Of a stretch of 64,000 nucleotides of DNA, positions 42,452-51,792 are shown piece by piece. Made by a program: the position numbers and the translations under genes. Position 1 is the stretch's first letter, and the number at the start of each line of letters is the position of its first letter. The stretch is from Polaribacter aestuariivivens (GTDB lineage Bacteria; Bacteroidota; Bacteroidia; Flavobacteriales; Flavobacteriaceae): NCBI RefSeq assembly GCF_005885675.1, contig NZ_VANR01000001.1, positions 558,001 through 622,000 of the forward strand, given 5' to 3'. The notes under the pieces are model-generated. The model saw only the letters and a list, made by a program, of their open reading frames with translations. It did not search any database and had not been told where the DNA came from.

Positions 42452-43765
42452 ATGCAAAGAACCATTCGTACTTTTTCTGTTGACAATAGTAAGCATTTCA
42501 AACAAAATTTATTGTATTGGAGCCAAAAATTTACAACTGCACTTTGGTTAGATTCTAATAATTACGAACAACAATATACCAGTTTTAATGCTGCTTTAGC
42601 CGTAGAAGAATTTACTGCCATCAAAACAGATTATAATAACGCTTTTGAAAAACTAAAAGAATATCAAACTATTACAAATGATTATATTTTTGGATACATT
42701 TCTTACGATGTAAAAAATGATGTAGAAAAACTACATTCTAATAATTTTGATGGTTTACAATTTGCTGACTTGTATTTTTTTCAACCTCAAAAATTAATTT
42801 TCATTAAAGAAAATTTTGTAGAATTTCACTATTTAAAAATGGTAGATGATGAAATTGAAATTGATTTTGTTGAAATTTCTAAAAACACATCGCAATCGAA
42901 AAATCTTAAAAGTGAAAAATCTAACTCCGAGGTTAAAATAAAACTAAGAATTCATAAAGATGAATATCACAAAAAGGTAAACAAAGTTTTAGAGCATATA
43001 AAAAGAGGTGATATTTATGAAGCTAATTTCTGTCAAGAATTTTATGCCGAAAATTCAACTATAAATCCTATAGAAGTTTACAAGCATTTAAACGAAATTT
43101 CTGAACCTCCTTTTGCTTCTTTTTTGAAGATAGATCATCAATATGCATTATGTGCTTCACCAGAAAGATACCTTAGAAAAGAAGATTTAAAAATAATTTC
43201 ACAACCCATCAAAGGAACTGCAAAAAGGTTGGTAAGTAAAATTGATGATGAAAAAATTGCAGCAGATTTAGCTAGAGACCAAAAAGAACAAGCAGAAAAT
43301 GTTATGATTGTAGATTTGGTAAGAAATGACTTATCTAAAACCGCTACAAAAGGAAGTGTAAAGGTTGAAGAATTGTGCAAAGTATATTCTTTTAAACAAG
43401 TGCATCAAATGATTTCTACAGTAGTTTCTGAAATTGAACAAAACACACATCCTGTAGATGTTATTAAAGAAAGTTTTCCAATGGGAAGTATGACTGGAGC
43501 TCCAAAAGTTTCTGCGACGAAAATCATAGAAAACCTTGAAGAAACCAAACGTGGTTTGTATTCAGGTGCCATTGGCTATTTTACACCAACTAACAATTTT
43601 GATTTTAACGTAGTAATAAGAAGCATTTTATACAATGAAGAAAAAAAGTACGTTTCATACTCTGTAGGAGGTGCAATTACAATAAAATCTTCTTCAGAAA
43701 AAGAATATGAAGAGTGTTTATTAAAAGCAAAAGCAATGAAATATGTTTTATTAAACTCTGAATAA
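42452..43765 (+). CDS. pabB: Aminodeoxychorismate synthase component I
   Basis: It converts chorismate plus ammonia to 4-amino-4-deoxychorismate for folate. From the ATG at 42452 it is 437 residues long. The chorismate-binding motifs are clear: RGDIYEANFCQEF, PIKGTAKR, MIVDLVRNDLSKTA and SFPMGSMTGAPK. The Lys in PIKGT is the nucleophile of PabB; anthranilate synthase TrpE has PIAGT instead, so PabB is the better call. The amidotransferase PabA is not adjacent. The chosen start removes six residues (YFCTN) that would overlap the promoter box. Confidence 0.92.
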   Translation: MQRTIRTFSVDNSKHFKQNLLYWSQKFTTALWLDSNNYEQQYTSFNAALAVEEFTAIKTDYNNAFEKLKEYQTITNDYIFGYISYDVKNDVEKLHSNNFDGLQFADLYFFQPQKLIFIKENFVEFHYLKMVDDEIEIDFVEISKNTSQSKNLKSEKSNSEVKIKLRIHKDEYHKKVNKVLEHIKRGDIYEANFCQEFYAENSTINPIEVYKHLNEISEPPFASFLKIDHQYALCASPERYLRKEDLKIISQPIKGTAKRLVSKIDDEKIAADLARDQKEQAENVMIVDLVRNDLSKTATKGSVKVEELCKVYSFKQVHQMISTVVSEIEQNTHPVDVIKESFPMGSMTGAPKVSATKIIENLEETKRGLYSGAIGYFTPTNNFDFNVVIRSILYNEEKKYVSYSVGGAITIKSSSEKEYEECLLKAKAMKYVLLNSE

Positions 43766-43786
43766 TTTTTTAAAAAATAGCTTTAA

Positions 43787-44023
43787 ATGATTCCAAATAA
43801 AGAAATACTTTTTCAAAAAACATATGAAAGTTTAACTGAAAAACCTGGTGAACAAAATATGTTTAATAAATTTTTAGAATTGTATCCTGCTGAATGGAAA
43901 CAATTAAAAATTGCGTTTTCAAAATTTAACAGAAGCAAACAATTTGGTAAAACAATTCCGTTACCAAAACCCGAAATGTCTTTAAGAAAAGAGATAAGAG
44001 TTTGGTTGAAAAAGCAACGTTAA
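43787..44023 (+). CDS. Small conserved hypothetical protein
   Basis: A 78-residue soluble basic protein with no recognised domain. It is predicted to be mainly helical: NKEILFQKTYESL, GEQNMFNKFLELYPAEWKQL and the Lys/Arg-rich end SLRKEIRVWLKKQR. The ATG starts 21 bases after pabB and the coding ends 23 bases before tilS. Coding-like codon use and conserved-looking WKQLK segment argue that it is real; function unknown. Confidence 0.65.
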   Translation: MIPNKEILFQKTYESLTEKPGEQNMFNKFLELYPAEWKQLKIAFSKFNRSKQFGKTIPLPKPEMSLRKEIRVWLKKQR

Positions 44024-44030
44024 AAAACCT

Positions 44031-44038
44031 TACTTTTG
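44031..44038 (+). promoter_or_regulatory. -7 box abutting tilS
   Basis: TACTTTTG, an exact TAnnTTTG, ends 8 bases before the tilS ATG at 44047. TTG at 44006 lies 22 bases upstream as a possible -33 element. Confidence 0.5.
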
Positions 44039-44046
44039 ATACTGAA

Positions 44047-45351
44047 ATGCAAAACAAATTTAAAAACCATATATATAAAAACCTTCCTTTTTTAAAGGAT
44101 AAAAAACTATTGATTGCAATTTCTGGAGGAGTAGATTCTGTAGTTTTAGCACAACTTTTAACAACCTTAAATTTTACTGTTTCTTTAGCGCATTGTAACT
44201 TTCAACTTCGAGGCTTAGAAAGTGATTTGGACGAAGAATTTGTAATTAATTTAGGCGAAAAACTAAATTTACAAACGTTTACAACAAATGTTTTAATCAA
44301 TCCTAATGGTTCAATTCAGCTAGCGGCAAGAGAGTTTAGATATGAGTGGTTTCAAGAACTCATTGAAACACATAATTTCGATTTTGTTTTAACAGCACAT
44401 CATGCAGATGATATTTTAGAAACATTTCTTATCAATTTAACACGTGGTTCTGGGTTGGATGGTTTTACAGGGATTCCAGAAATAAATGGAAATATTATTC
44501 GCCCTTTATTACCCTTTTCTAGAGAGGAAATTAAAGCATATGCTACTTCAAATAATATTTCTTGGCGAGAAGATCAAAGCAATGCTTCCACAAAATATGT
44601 TCGTAATAAAATAAGACATCAAATTGCGCCAGTTTTAAAAGAAATTAACCCCAATTTGTTAACTTCTTTCGCTAAAACTATTGATAATTTAAAAGAAAGT
44701 AAAGAAATTATTAATGACAGAATTAAAGATGTTGTTAAAGAAATTACTACTGAAAAAGACGGTATTTTAAAATTTGAAATTTCTAAAATTCAACAATTAA
44801 AAAACCCAAAAGCCTACTTGTATGAAATTTTAAAAAAATATCAATTTACAGAGTGGAATGACGTTTTTAATTTACTATCAGCACAATCTGGCAAACAAAT
44901 TTTATCTGAATCGCATATTTTATTAAAAGACAGAAACTTTTTAATTTTATCTGATAGAGATTTTGAAATCGCACAAGAACCCTCCTATTTTATTCACGAA
45001 AACACTAAGGAAATTAAAAGTCCAATTCAGTTAACTTTTGAAGAAGTTACTCAAGAAAACAAACAACATAAAAACACTATATATGTTGGTGCAGAAAAAT
45101 TACAGTTTCCATTAATTGTTAGAAAATGGGAAAATGGCGACTATTTTTATCCTTTAGGAATGCAAGGAAAAAAGAAGCTAAGTAAATACTTTAAAGACGA
45201 AAAACTATCACTCTTTGAAAAGAAAGACTTATGGTTACTTTGCAACTCAAAAAATGAAATTATTTGGGTAATTGGTAAAAGACAAGACCAAAGATTTGTA
45301 TCAAAAACAGCCTCGAAAAATATAAAAATAACCCTAATAAAACATAAATAA
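44047..45351 (+). CDS. tilS: tRNA(Ile)-lysidine synthase
   Basis: It attaches lysine to C34 of tRNA-Ile(CAU), changing its decoding to AUA. The 434-residue protein has the N-type PP-loop SGGVDSVVLAQ, the HCNFQLRG segment, HHADDILETFLINLTRGSGL, and a C-terminal TilS substrate-binding domain (VRKWENGDYFYPLGMQGKKK). I chose the ATG at 44047; a TTG at 44002 would add 15 residues inside the preceding gene and upstream of the promoter box. Confidence 0.95.
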   Translation: MQNKFKNHIYKNLPFLKDKKLLIAISGGVDSVVLAQLLTTLNFTVSLAHCNFQLRGLESDLDEEFVINLGEKLNLQTFTTNVLINPNGSIQLAAREFRYEWFQELIETHNFDFVLTAHHADDILETFLINLTRGSGLDGFTGIPEINGNIIRPLLPFSREEIKAYATSNNISWREDQSNASTKYVRNKIRHQIAPVLKEINPNLLTSFAKTIDNLKESKEIINDRIKDVVKEITTEKDGILKFEISKIQQLKNPKAYLYEILKKYQFTEWNDVFNLLSAQSGKQILSESHILLKDRNFLILSDRDFEIAQEPSYFIHENTKEIKSPIQLTFEEVTQENKQHKNTIYVGAEKLQFPLIVRKWENGDYFYPLGMQGKKKLSKYFKDEKLSLFEKKDLWLLCNSKNEIIWVIGKRQDQRFVSKTASKNIKITLIKHK

Positions 45352-45408
45352 AAAAGGTTTTTGTACCTTTAAAACTTTATAAAACTTTAACCAAAAACAA
45401 ACTTAATT

Positions 45409-46788
45409 ATGAAAAATTTATGGCTCTTCATAGCAGCAATAGTAATAATATCTTGTAAACCAGAGAAAGAAATAGATTATTCACTTATTTCTGGTAAAAT
45501 AGAAAATACAGATGCAGAAAAAATAACCATTTATAGTCAATTTGATACAAGCCAAAAAACAGAAATTAATATTGCAGCAGATGGTACTTTTAGCGATACT
45601 TTAAAAATGAATACTGACTTTTATCTGTTTAGAGAAGGTAGAAACATGACGGTTTTATACGCTCCAAATGGAAGTGATGTAAACATTACTTACAACGCAA
45701 AAGAAAAAGACTCTACAATAACTTTTAAAGGAAACACAACTGCCATTAACAATTATTTAATTGAAAAAAATCGTCTTTCAAAAGATTTAATAAGTGACAA
45801 CAAAACACTTTATTCTAAAGAGGAAGCAGCTTTTAAAGAAGAATTATTAGCAGCGAAAAGCGCTAAAGAAAACCTACTTGTAAAAACAGATGCAATTCCT
45901 GAAGATTTTAAAACAAAAGAAGAAAAAGATATTAATTACGAATATTTAGCAACGCTTAACAATTACCCTTCTTATCACGGTTATTATGTTGGAAATAGAG
46001 ATTTTAAAGCTTCAGAAAATTTTCTTGATGAACTAAAAAATGTAGAGATTGAAAATGAAAGTGATTTTCTTTACTCTACATATTACAGAAGTATTGTTGG
46101 TTCTAAGTTAAGAGATAAAGCAAATGATTTGGTAGAAAAAGATTCAACCTTATCTAGAGATATTGCTTATTTAAAAGCAATATCAGAATTAAAAAACCAG
46201 ACAATAAAAAACAAACTTTTGCTTGAAGATGCCTTGTATGGAATTACTTACACAGATAATTTAGAAGAGTATTATGCGATTTTTTCTGAAAATTCTACAA
46301 ATGAAAAAAACAATGAAAAAATAGCAGCAGATTATAAAAAATTAAAATCTTTAGCAAAAGGAAATCCTTCTCCACAATTTACGGATTATGAAAACAATGC
46401 AGGTGGCACAAAATCGTTAAGCGACTTAAAAGGAAAATATGTTTATATAGATGTTTGGGCAACTTGGTGTGGACCTTGTATTGCCGAAATTCCTTCTTTG
46501 AAGAAAATTGAAAAGGAATTTCATGACAAGAATATTCAATTTTTAAGTATTTCTATCGACGAAGAAAAAGACCATGATAAATGGAAAAAAATGATTGTAG
46601 ATAGGGAGTTAGGTGGTATGCAATTAATGGCAGATAATAATTGGGAGTCTCAATTTATAGAAGATTATATGATCAAAGGAATTCCACGTTTTATTTTGTT
46701 AGATCCTCAAGGAAATATTGTTACTGCAAATGCTCCAAGACCTTCTAACGAAAAATTAGTAACCTTATTAAACGAATTAGACATATAA
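45409..46788 (+). CDS. TlpA-like thioredoxin lipoprotein with DUF4369 domain
   Basis: A 459-residue lipoprotein (C16, IVIISCKPE) of the Bacteroidota TlpA type: an N-terminal DUF4369 beta domain (about 22-120), an alpha-helical middle (125-300), and a C-terminal thioredoxin-like domain with CxxC in VWATWCGPCIAE and the cis-Pro near GIPRFIL. It is likely to be a periplasmic or surface thiol reductant, perhaps with DsbD encoded 16 bases downstream supplying electrons. The close spacing supports that partnership. Confidence 0.9.
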   Translation: MKNLWLFIAAIVIISCKPEKEIDYSLISGKIENTDAEKITIYSQFDTSQKTEINIAADGTFSDTLKMNTDFYLFREGRNMTVLYAPNGSDVNITYNAKEKDSTITFKGNTTAINNYLIEKNRLSKDLISDNKTLYSKEEAAFKEELLAAKSAKENLLVKTDAIPEDFKTKEEKDINYEYLATLNNYPSYHGYYVGNRDFKASENFLDELKNVEIENESDFLYSTYYRSIVGSKLRDKANDLVEKDSTLSRDIAYLKAISELKNQTIKNKLLLEDALYGITYTDNLEEYYAIFSENSTNEKNNEKIAADYKKLKSLAKGNPSPQFTDYENNAGGTKSLSDLKGKYVYIDVWATWCGPCIAEIPSLKKIEKEFHDKNIQFLSISIDEEKDHDKWKKMIVDRELGGMQLMADNNWESQFIEDYMIKGIPRFILLDPQGNIVTANAPRPSNEKLVTLLNELDI

Positions 46789-46803
46789 AAGTTTAAAGTT
46801 ATA

Positions 46804-48771
46804 ATGAAGATTTTTTTTCCCTTTTTCATATTTTTCATTGCTTTTACAGGATTTTCACAAACAGAAAACAATCCTATTGTTTGGAACTCTTCTATCAATA
46901 AAATTTCAGAAACTGAATATGATGTAGTTCTAAAAGCAAACTTATTACAAGAGTGGCATTTGTATTCGCAATACAATCCAGAAGGCGCTTCACAACCATT
47001 AGAAATTGTAATTCCAGAAAACAAAACTGGTTACGAATTAATTGGTAAGGCTATAGAAAGTGAAACTGTAAAAGAGTTTTCGGAAATTTGGGAAAAGGAA
47101 GAAATTTTCTTTAAAGATAATGCAACCATAACTCAAAGGGTAAAAATCACAGATACAAGCATTACCTCAATTACAATAGATGTTTACGGGCAAGTTTGTA
47201 AAGAAGCATGTATTCAGGTAGAAGAGTCTTTTTCTTTTGCATTGGATGGGAAAAAGCTAGAAAAAATAACTATTGTTTTAAATTTTAAAAGTAAAAAATT
47301 AACTCAAAATTTAAAATTAGATTTAAAAAACACAGCTTTACTAGAAGTAAAAACAGATAACTCTGATACAGGTGATTCTCTTTTTAATATTTTTCTATTA
47401 GGTTTTGTTGGAGGTTTGTTAGCGCTTTTAACACCATGTGTATTTCCAATGATACCATTAACGGTTTCGTTTTTCACAAAACAATCTCAAAGTAAAAGAA
47501 AAGGAATTTTAAACGCCATTTTATATGGTGTTTTTATTGTAATAATTTACATTCTATTAAGTGTTCCTTTTCACTTAATTGATGGCTTAGACCCAAATAT
47601 ATTAAACACCATTTCAACAAATATTTGGTTGAACATTTTCTTTTTTGTCATTTTAGTGTTTTTTGCATTTTCTTTTTTTGGTTTTTACGAAATAACACTG
47701 CCAAGTTCTTGGGGAAACAAGATGGATTCTGCCTCAAATGTTGGAGGTTTTATAGGGGTGTTTTTCATGGCACTAACTTTAGCAATTGTATCATTTTCTT
47801 GCACAGGACCAATTTTGGGTTCACTTTTAGCAGGTTCTTTAGGTACAGTTGGTAATCCTGCATTTCAACTTTCTGCGGGTATGACAGGTTTTGGACTAGC
47901 TCTAGCACTACCCTTTGCATTATTTGCTTTGTTTCCTAACTTACTAAACTCTTTACCAAAATCTGGTGGATGGTTAAATACCACCAAAGTAATTTTAGGT
48001 TTTTTAGAACTAGCTTTCGCTTTTAAATTCTTGTCAAATTCAGATTTAGTTGGTCATTGGGATTTTTTAAAACGTGAAATTTTTATTGGTATTTGGATTC
48101 TGATTTTCTTAGGATTAGCATTGTATTTATTAGGTAAAATAAAATTCCCTCATGATTCTCCAATTAAAAAACTATCGTTTTTTAGAATTTCTTTTGGTGT
48201 TTTAGTAATTGCATTTGTAATTTATTTAATTCCTGGAACTTTTAAAAATCCAACTTGGAGCTTACATTCATTAAGCGGTTTTCCTCCTCCACAATTTTAT
48301 AGTATTTACGAACAAGAATCAGACTGTCCTTTAGGTTTAAACTGCTATAAAGATTTTGATGAAGGCTTAAATGCTGCAAAAGAAACCAACAAACCCATTT
48401 TATTAGATTTTACAGGTTGGGCTTGTGTAAACTGTCGTAAAATGGAAGAAAATGTTTGGAGTAATCCAGAAATTTATTCAATTTTAAAAAACGATTATGT
48501 GTTAATTTCTTTATATGTTGATGATAATGAAAAAGAACTTCCAGCATCAGAACAGTTCGATTTTGTAAAAGCAAATGGAAAAGTTAAAAAAATTAAAAGT
48601 TATGGTGATAAATGGTCTACTTTCCAGGTTTTAAATTTTAAAAATGCATCTCAACCATATTATGTGTTAATGAATGCTGATTTAGAAATTTTAAACACTC
48701 CACAACAATATACAGATATTGAAACCTACAAAAATTGGTTAGAAAAAGGGCTGGATAATTTTAAGAAGTAA
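46804..48771 (+). CDS. dsbD: Thiol:disulfide interchange protein DsbD
   Basis: It carries electrons from cytoplasmic thioredoxin across the inner membrane to periplasmic thiol proteins. The 655 residues have three parts: a signal peptide and N-terminal periplasmic domain (about 20-185), an eight-helix membrane core with the redox cysteines in LTPCVFPMIPLTV and SFSCTGPILGSLLAG, and a C-terminal thioredoxin domain with CxxC in GWACVNCRKMEENVW. All three redox pairs needed in the E. coli model can be seen or approximated (the N-terminal pair as CKEACIQ). It is downstream of the TlpA-like gene and is followed by a terminator. Confidence 0.93.
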   Translation: MKIFFPFFIFFIAFTGFSQTENNPIVWNSSINKISETEYDVVLKANLLQEWHLYSQYNPEGASQPLEIVIPENKTGYELIGKAIESETVKEFSEIWEKEEIFFKDNATITQRVKITDTSITSITIDVYGQVCKEACIQVEESFSFALDGKKLEKITIVLNFKSKKLTQNLKLDLKNTALLEVKTDNSDTGDSLFNIFLLGFVGGLLALLTPCVFPMIPLTVSFFTKQSQSKRKGILNAILYGVFIVIIYILLSVPFHLIDGLDPNILNTISTNIWLNIFFFVILVFFAFSFFGFYEITLPSSWGNKMDSASNVGGFIGVFFMALTLAIVSFSCTGPILGSLLAGSLGTVGNPAFQLSAGMTGFGLALALPFALFALFPNLLNSLPKSGGWLNTTKVILGFLELAFAFKFLSNSDLVGHWDFLKREIFIGIWILIFLGLALYLLGKIKFPHDSPIKKLSFFRISFGVLVIAFVIYLIPGTFKNPTWSLHSLSGFPPPQFYSIYEQESDCPLGLNCYKDFDEGLNAAKETNKPILLDFTGWACVNCRKMEENVWSNPEIYSILKNDYVLISLYVDDNEKELPASEQFDFVKANGKVKKIKSYGDKWSTFQVLNFKNASQPYYVLMNADLEILNTPQQYTDIETYKNWLEKGLDNFKK

Positions 48772-48848
48772 ATGTTTTAGGGATAAAAACAGTAAATTAT
48801 ACATTTATAATTTACAAAAAATATTACACCAATATTTTATAAAAGGTT

Positions 48849-48877
48849 TTCAGTAAAAATATACTGAATTGTTTTTT
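48849..48877 (+). terminator. Intrinsic terminator of dsbD
   Basis: Stem TTCAGTA / TACTGAA with loop AAAATA followed by TTGTTTTTTT. A longer but T-less perfect hairpin (GTAAATTATA / TATAATTTAC, 48792-48815) precedes it. The rest of the 48772-49063 gap holds AT-rich sequence, with a TAGCTTTA box at 49036 near ppc. Confidence 0.75.
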
Positions 48878-49063
48878 TAAGATTCACTTACCTCAAGAAT
48901 TTGACATTATTTAAAAAACAAGAAATATATGCAGCTATTTTATTTTCTTTAAATTTCCCCTTTTATTTATATCGTTTTCGTAAATAAATAGGCAATTATT
49001 AAGAAAAAAACAAGTTCTGTAACATCACTTTTTTGTAGCTTTACCTTATAAAATATACAAAAA

Positions 49064-51643
49064 ATGTCTGCATTACCTAAACTTTCTCGTTTTAATGAAA
49101 ATGTGTTGTCAAAATACCAAATTTACAACAGTATTTTTATGACTTTACCTTTTGATACTATTAACAATACTGGTGTTTTACTACCTTTATTTCATGAAGT
49201 ATGTAAAAAAGGATTTGAAGAGGGTAAAAATCCTACAGAAATTGTAGAAACGTTTTTTAAAAAATACCAAGAAAACCCTTCTGATAAAGAAAAAACTGAT
49301 TTATTATTTCGATTCATACAATATATAGAGCGTCAAGTTGTATTATTTGATGCCATTGAAGATGCAGCTTTTCCTGTTGTAAATAATATGGATGGTATTG
49401 GAACGCTAAGAAACTCAAAAGAAACAGCCATTTTAGGAGATAAAAAAGAAGAACTAAAAGCCTATTTAGAAGAGTTTAAAGTACGTGTAGTTTTAACTGC
49501 ACATCCAACACAATTTTATCCAGGATCTGTCTTAGGAATCATTACAGATTTAGACAAAGCAATTCAAGAAGATGATTTGTTATTGATAAAAAAATTACTT
49601 GCACAATTAGGAAAAACACCATTTTATAAAAAAGAAAAGCCATCGCCTTTTGATGAGGCTGTGAGTTTGATTTGGTATTTAGAAAATGTATTTTATGAAT
49701 CTGTAAGTAAAATTTACAACTACATCCAAAACAACATTTATGATGGCAATCCTATGGATAATGAAATCATAGATCTTGGTTTTTGGCCAGGTGGTGATAG
49801 AGATGGAAATCCGTTTGTTACTACAAAAATCACATTAGACGTTGCTGAAAGATTACGTCAATCTATTTTAAGAAATTACTACAGAGATGTAAGAAGGTTA
49901 AAAAGACGCTTTACTTTTGATGGTGTTCAAGAAATTTTAACAAGAATTGAAAAAAGACTATACAAACACGTTGTAAGAAGTTATAGCAAGGTAAATTTTT
50001 CACAAAAAATTCTTTTAGAAGAGTTAGCAGCTGCTAGAGAAATTGTAGCGACCAAGCATCAATCTTTATTTATTGAAGAATTAGACGATTTTATTAATAA
50101 AGTAAGAATTTTTGGTTTTCATTTTGCAACACTAGATATTAGACAAGATAGTAGAGTACACCATAAAGCATTTACACAAATTGTAAAAGACATGCAACAA
50201 ATTGGTGACACTACATTTCCAGAAAACTATCTTCACCTCTCAGAAAAAGAACAAATAGAAATACTTTCGGTTGTAAAAGGAAATATAGACGCCAATATTT
50301 TAACTGATGAAATTTCAGTAAAAACGATAGAATCCATGTACGCTTTAAAAGAAATACAAGCAAGAAATGGAGAACGTGGTGCAAATAGATACATTATTAG
50401 CAACAACCAAACTGCTTTAAATGTTATGGAAACATTTGCCATGTTAAATCTTTGTGGTTTTGAAAACGAATTACCTGTAGATGTTATTCCACTTTTTGAA
50501 ACTGTAGAAGATTTAATTAATTCGGAAGATGTTATGAGAACTTTGTATTCTAATAAAGTATACAGACATCATTTAGCGAAAAGAAAAAATAAACAAACCA
50601 TTATGTTAGGTTTTTCTGACGGAACAAAAGATGGTGGTTATTTAATGGCAAATTGGGGTATCTTTAAAGCAAAAGAAGCACTTACCAAAATCTCTAGAGA
50701 ATTTGATATTGAAGTTATTTTCTTTGACGGACGTGGAGGACCACCAGCAAGAGGTGGAGGAAAAACGCATCAATTTTATGCCTCTTTAGGGCCAACTATT
50801 GAAGACAAAGAAATTCAATTAACCATTCAAGGTCAAACAATTAGCTCTAATTTTGGTACTAAAAACTCAGCACAATACAATTTAGAACAATTATTGAGCT
50901 CTGGTATTAAAAATGATATTTTTACGAAAGATCAATTAAACGATAATCATAGAAAACTAATTGACGATTTAGCTAAAACAAGCTATAAAACTTATGTTGA
51001 TTTTAAAAATCATCCAAAATTTTTACCGTACTTAGAAAAAATGAGTACACTAAAATACTACGCAAAAACAAATATTGGTAGTAGACCTAGCAAACGTTCT
51101 AATTCTGATACTTTAGATTTTTCTGCACTAAGAGCCATTCCATTTGTTGGGAGTTGGAGTCAATTAAAGCAAAATGTACCAGGTTTTTTTGGAGTAGGAA
51201 CTGCTTTAAAAAAATATGAAGACGCCAATCGTTTTGACGAAATTGTTGAGTTTTATAATGCTTCAGATTTCTTTAAAACACTTTTAGAAAATAGTATGAT
51301 GAGTTTAACAAAATCTTTTTTTGAACTAACTGCATACATGGCAAATGATAAAGAATTTGGTGAGTTTTGGAAATTGATTTATGAAGAGTTTAAAACTACT
51401 AAAAGACTCTTATTAAAGTTAGCTGGTCATAAAGAATTAATGGAAAATTTCCCTGTAGGAAAAGCATCTATTGAAATTAGAGAGCAAATTGTTTTACCAC
51501 TATTAACCATACAACAATATGCTTTAAAGAAAATTCAAGAACTGCAAAAAAACGAAGATAATTCTGAAGAGTTAGAAGTTTTTGAAAAAATGGTGATGCG
51601 TTCCTTATTTGGAAATATTAATGCGAGTAGAAACTCTGCATAA
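49064..51643 (+). CDS. ppc: Phosphoenolpyruvate carboxylase
   Basis: It makes oxaloacetate from PEP and bicarbonate, refilling the TCA cycle. The 859-residue protein has the catalytic VVLTAHPTQFYPGS with the active His, GGDRDGNPFVT, FHFATLDIRQDSRVH and the Gly-rich FFDGRGGPPARGGGKT loop that binds bicarbonate or phosphate. Residues for allosteric Asp inhibition near the C terminus are not resolved by eye. Monocistronic, with a long upstream gap and terminators on both sides. Confidence 0.97.
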   Translation: MSALPKLSRFNENVLSKYQIYNSIFMTLPFDTINNTGVLLPLFHEVCKKGFEEGKNPTEIVETFFKKYQENPSDKEKTDLLFRFIQYIERQVVLFDAIEDAAFPVVNNMDGIGTLRNSKETAILGDKKEELKAYLEEFKVRVVLTAHPTQFYPGSVLGIITDLDKAIQEDDLLLIKKLLAQLGKTPFYKKEKPSPFDEAVSLIWYLENVFYESVSKIYNYIQNNIYDGNPMDNEIIDLGFWPGGDRDGNPFVTTKITLDVAERLRQSILRNYYRDVRRLKRRFTFDGVQEILTRIEKRLYKHVVRSYSKVNFSQKILLEELAAAREIVATKHQSLFIEELDDFINKVRIFGFHFATLDIRQDSRVHHKAFTQIVKDMQQIGDTTFPENYLHLSEKEQIEILSVVKGNIDANILTDEISVKTIESMYALKEIQARNGERGANRYIISNNQTALNVMETFAMLNLCGFENELPVDVIPLFETVEDLINSEDVMRTLYSNKVYRHHLAKRKNKQTIMLGFSDGTKDGGYLMANWGIFKAKEALTKISREFDIEVIFFDGRGGPPARGGGKTHQFYASLGPTIEDKEIQLTIQGQTISSNFGTKNSAQYNLEQLLSSGIKNDIFTKDQLNDNHRKLIDDLAKTSYKTYVDFKNHPKFLPYLEKMSTLKYYAKTNIGSRPSKRSNSDTLDFSALRAIPFVGSWSQLKQNVPGFFGVGTALKKYEDANRFDEIVEFYNASDFFKTLLENSMMSLTKSFFELTAYMANDKEFGEFWKLIYEEFKTTKRLLLKLAGHKELMENFPVGKASIEIREQIVLPLLTIQQYALKKIQELQKNEDNSEELEVFEKMVMRSLFGNINASRNSA

Positions 51644-51666
51644 AATATTTAAAAAATAATTTTTAA

Positions 51667-51703
51667 AATCAGGTTACCTCTAAGTTAAGAGATAACCTGA
51701 TTT
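51667..51703 (+). terminator. Intrinsic terminator of ppc
   Basis: Outer stem AATCAGGTTA / TAACCTGATT with an inner TCT/AGA pairing, followed by about ten T. Confidence 0.9.
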
Positions 51704-51792
51704 TTTTTTTAATAAAACAACACCTATTTTGATTGTATAATGTTTGATAATAATTCAATTGTGAATTATTTTTTATATTTAAACAAAAAAAT

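Noticed and set aside
44002..44046. TTG start giving a longer TilS
   Set aside because: It overlaps the preceding small gene and lies upstream of the TAnnTTTG box; the PP-loop protein is complete from the ATG at 44047.
48772..49063. Possible small RNA or gene in the gap between dsbD and ppc
   Set aside because: Only hairpins and AT-rich sequence are visible; no coding frame with codon bias and no known RNA family motif was seen.
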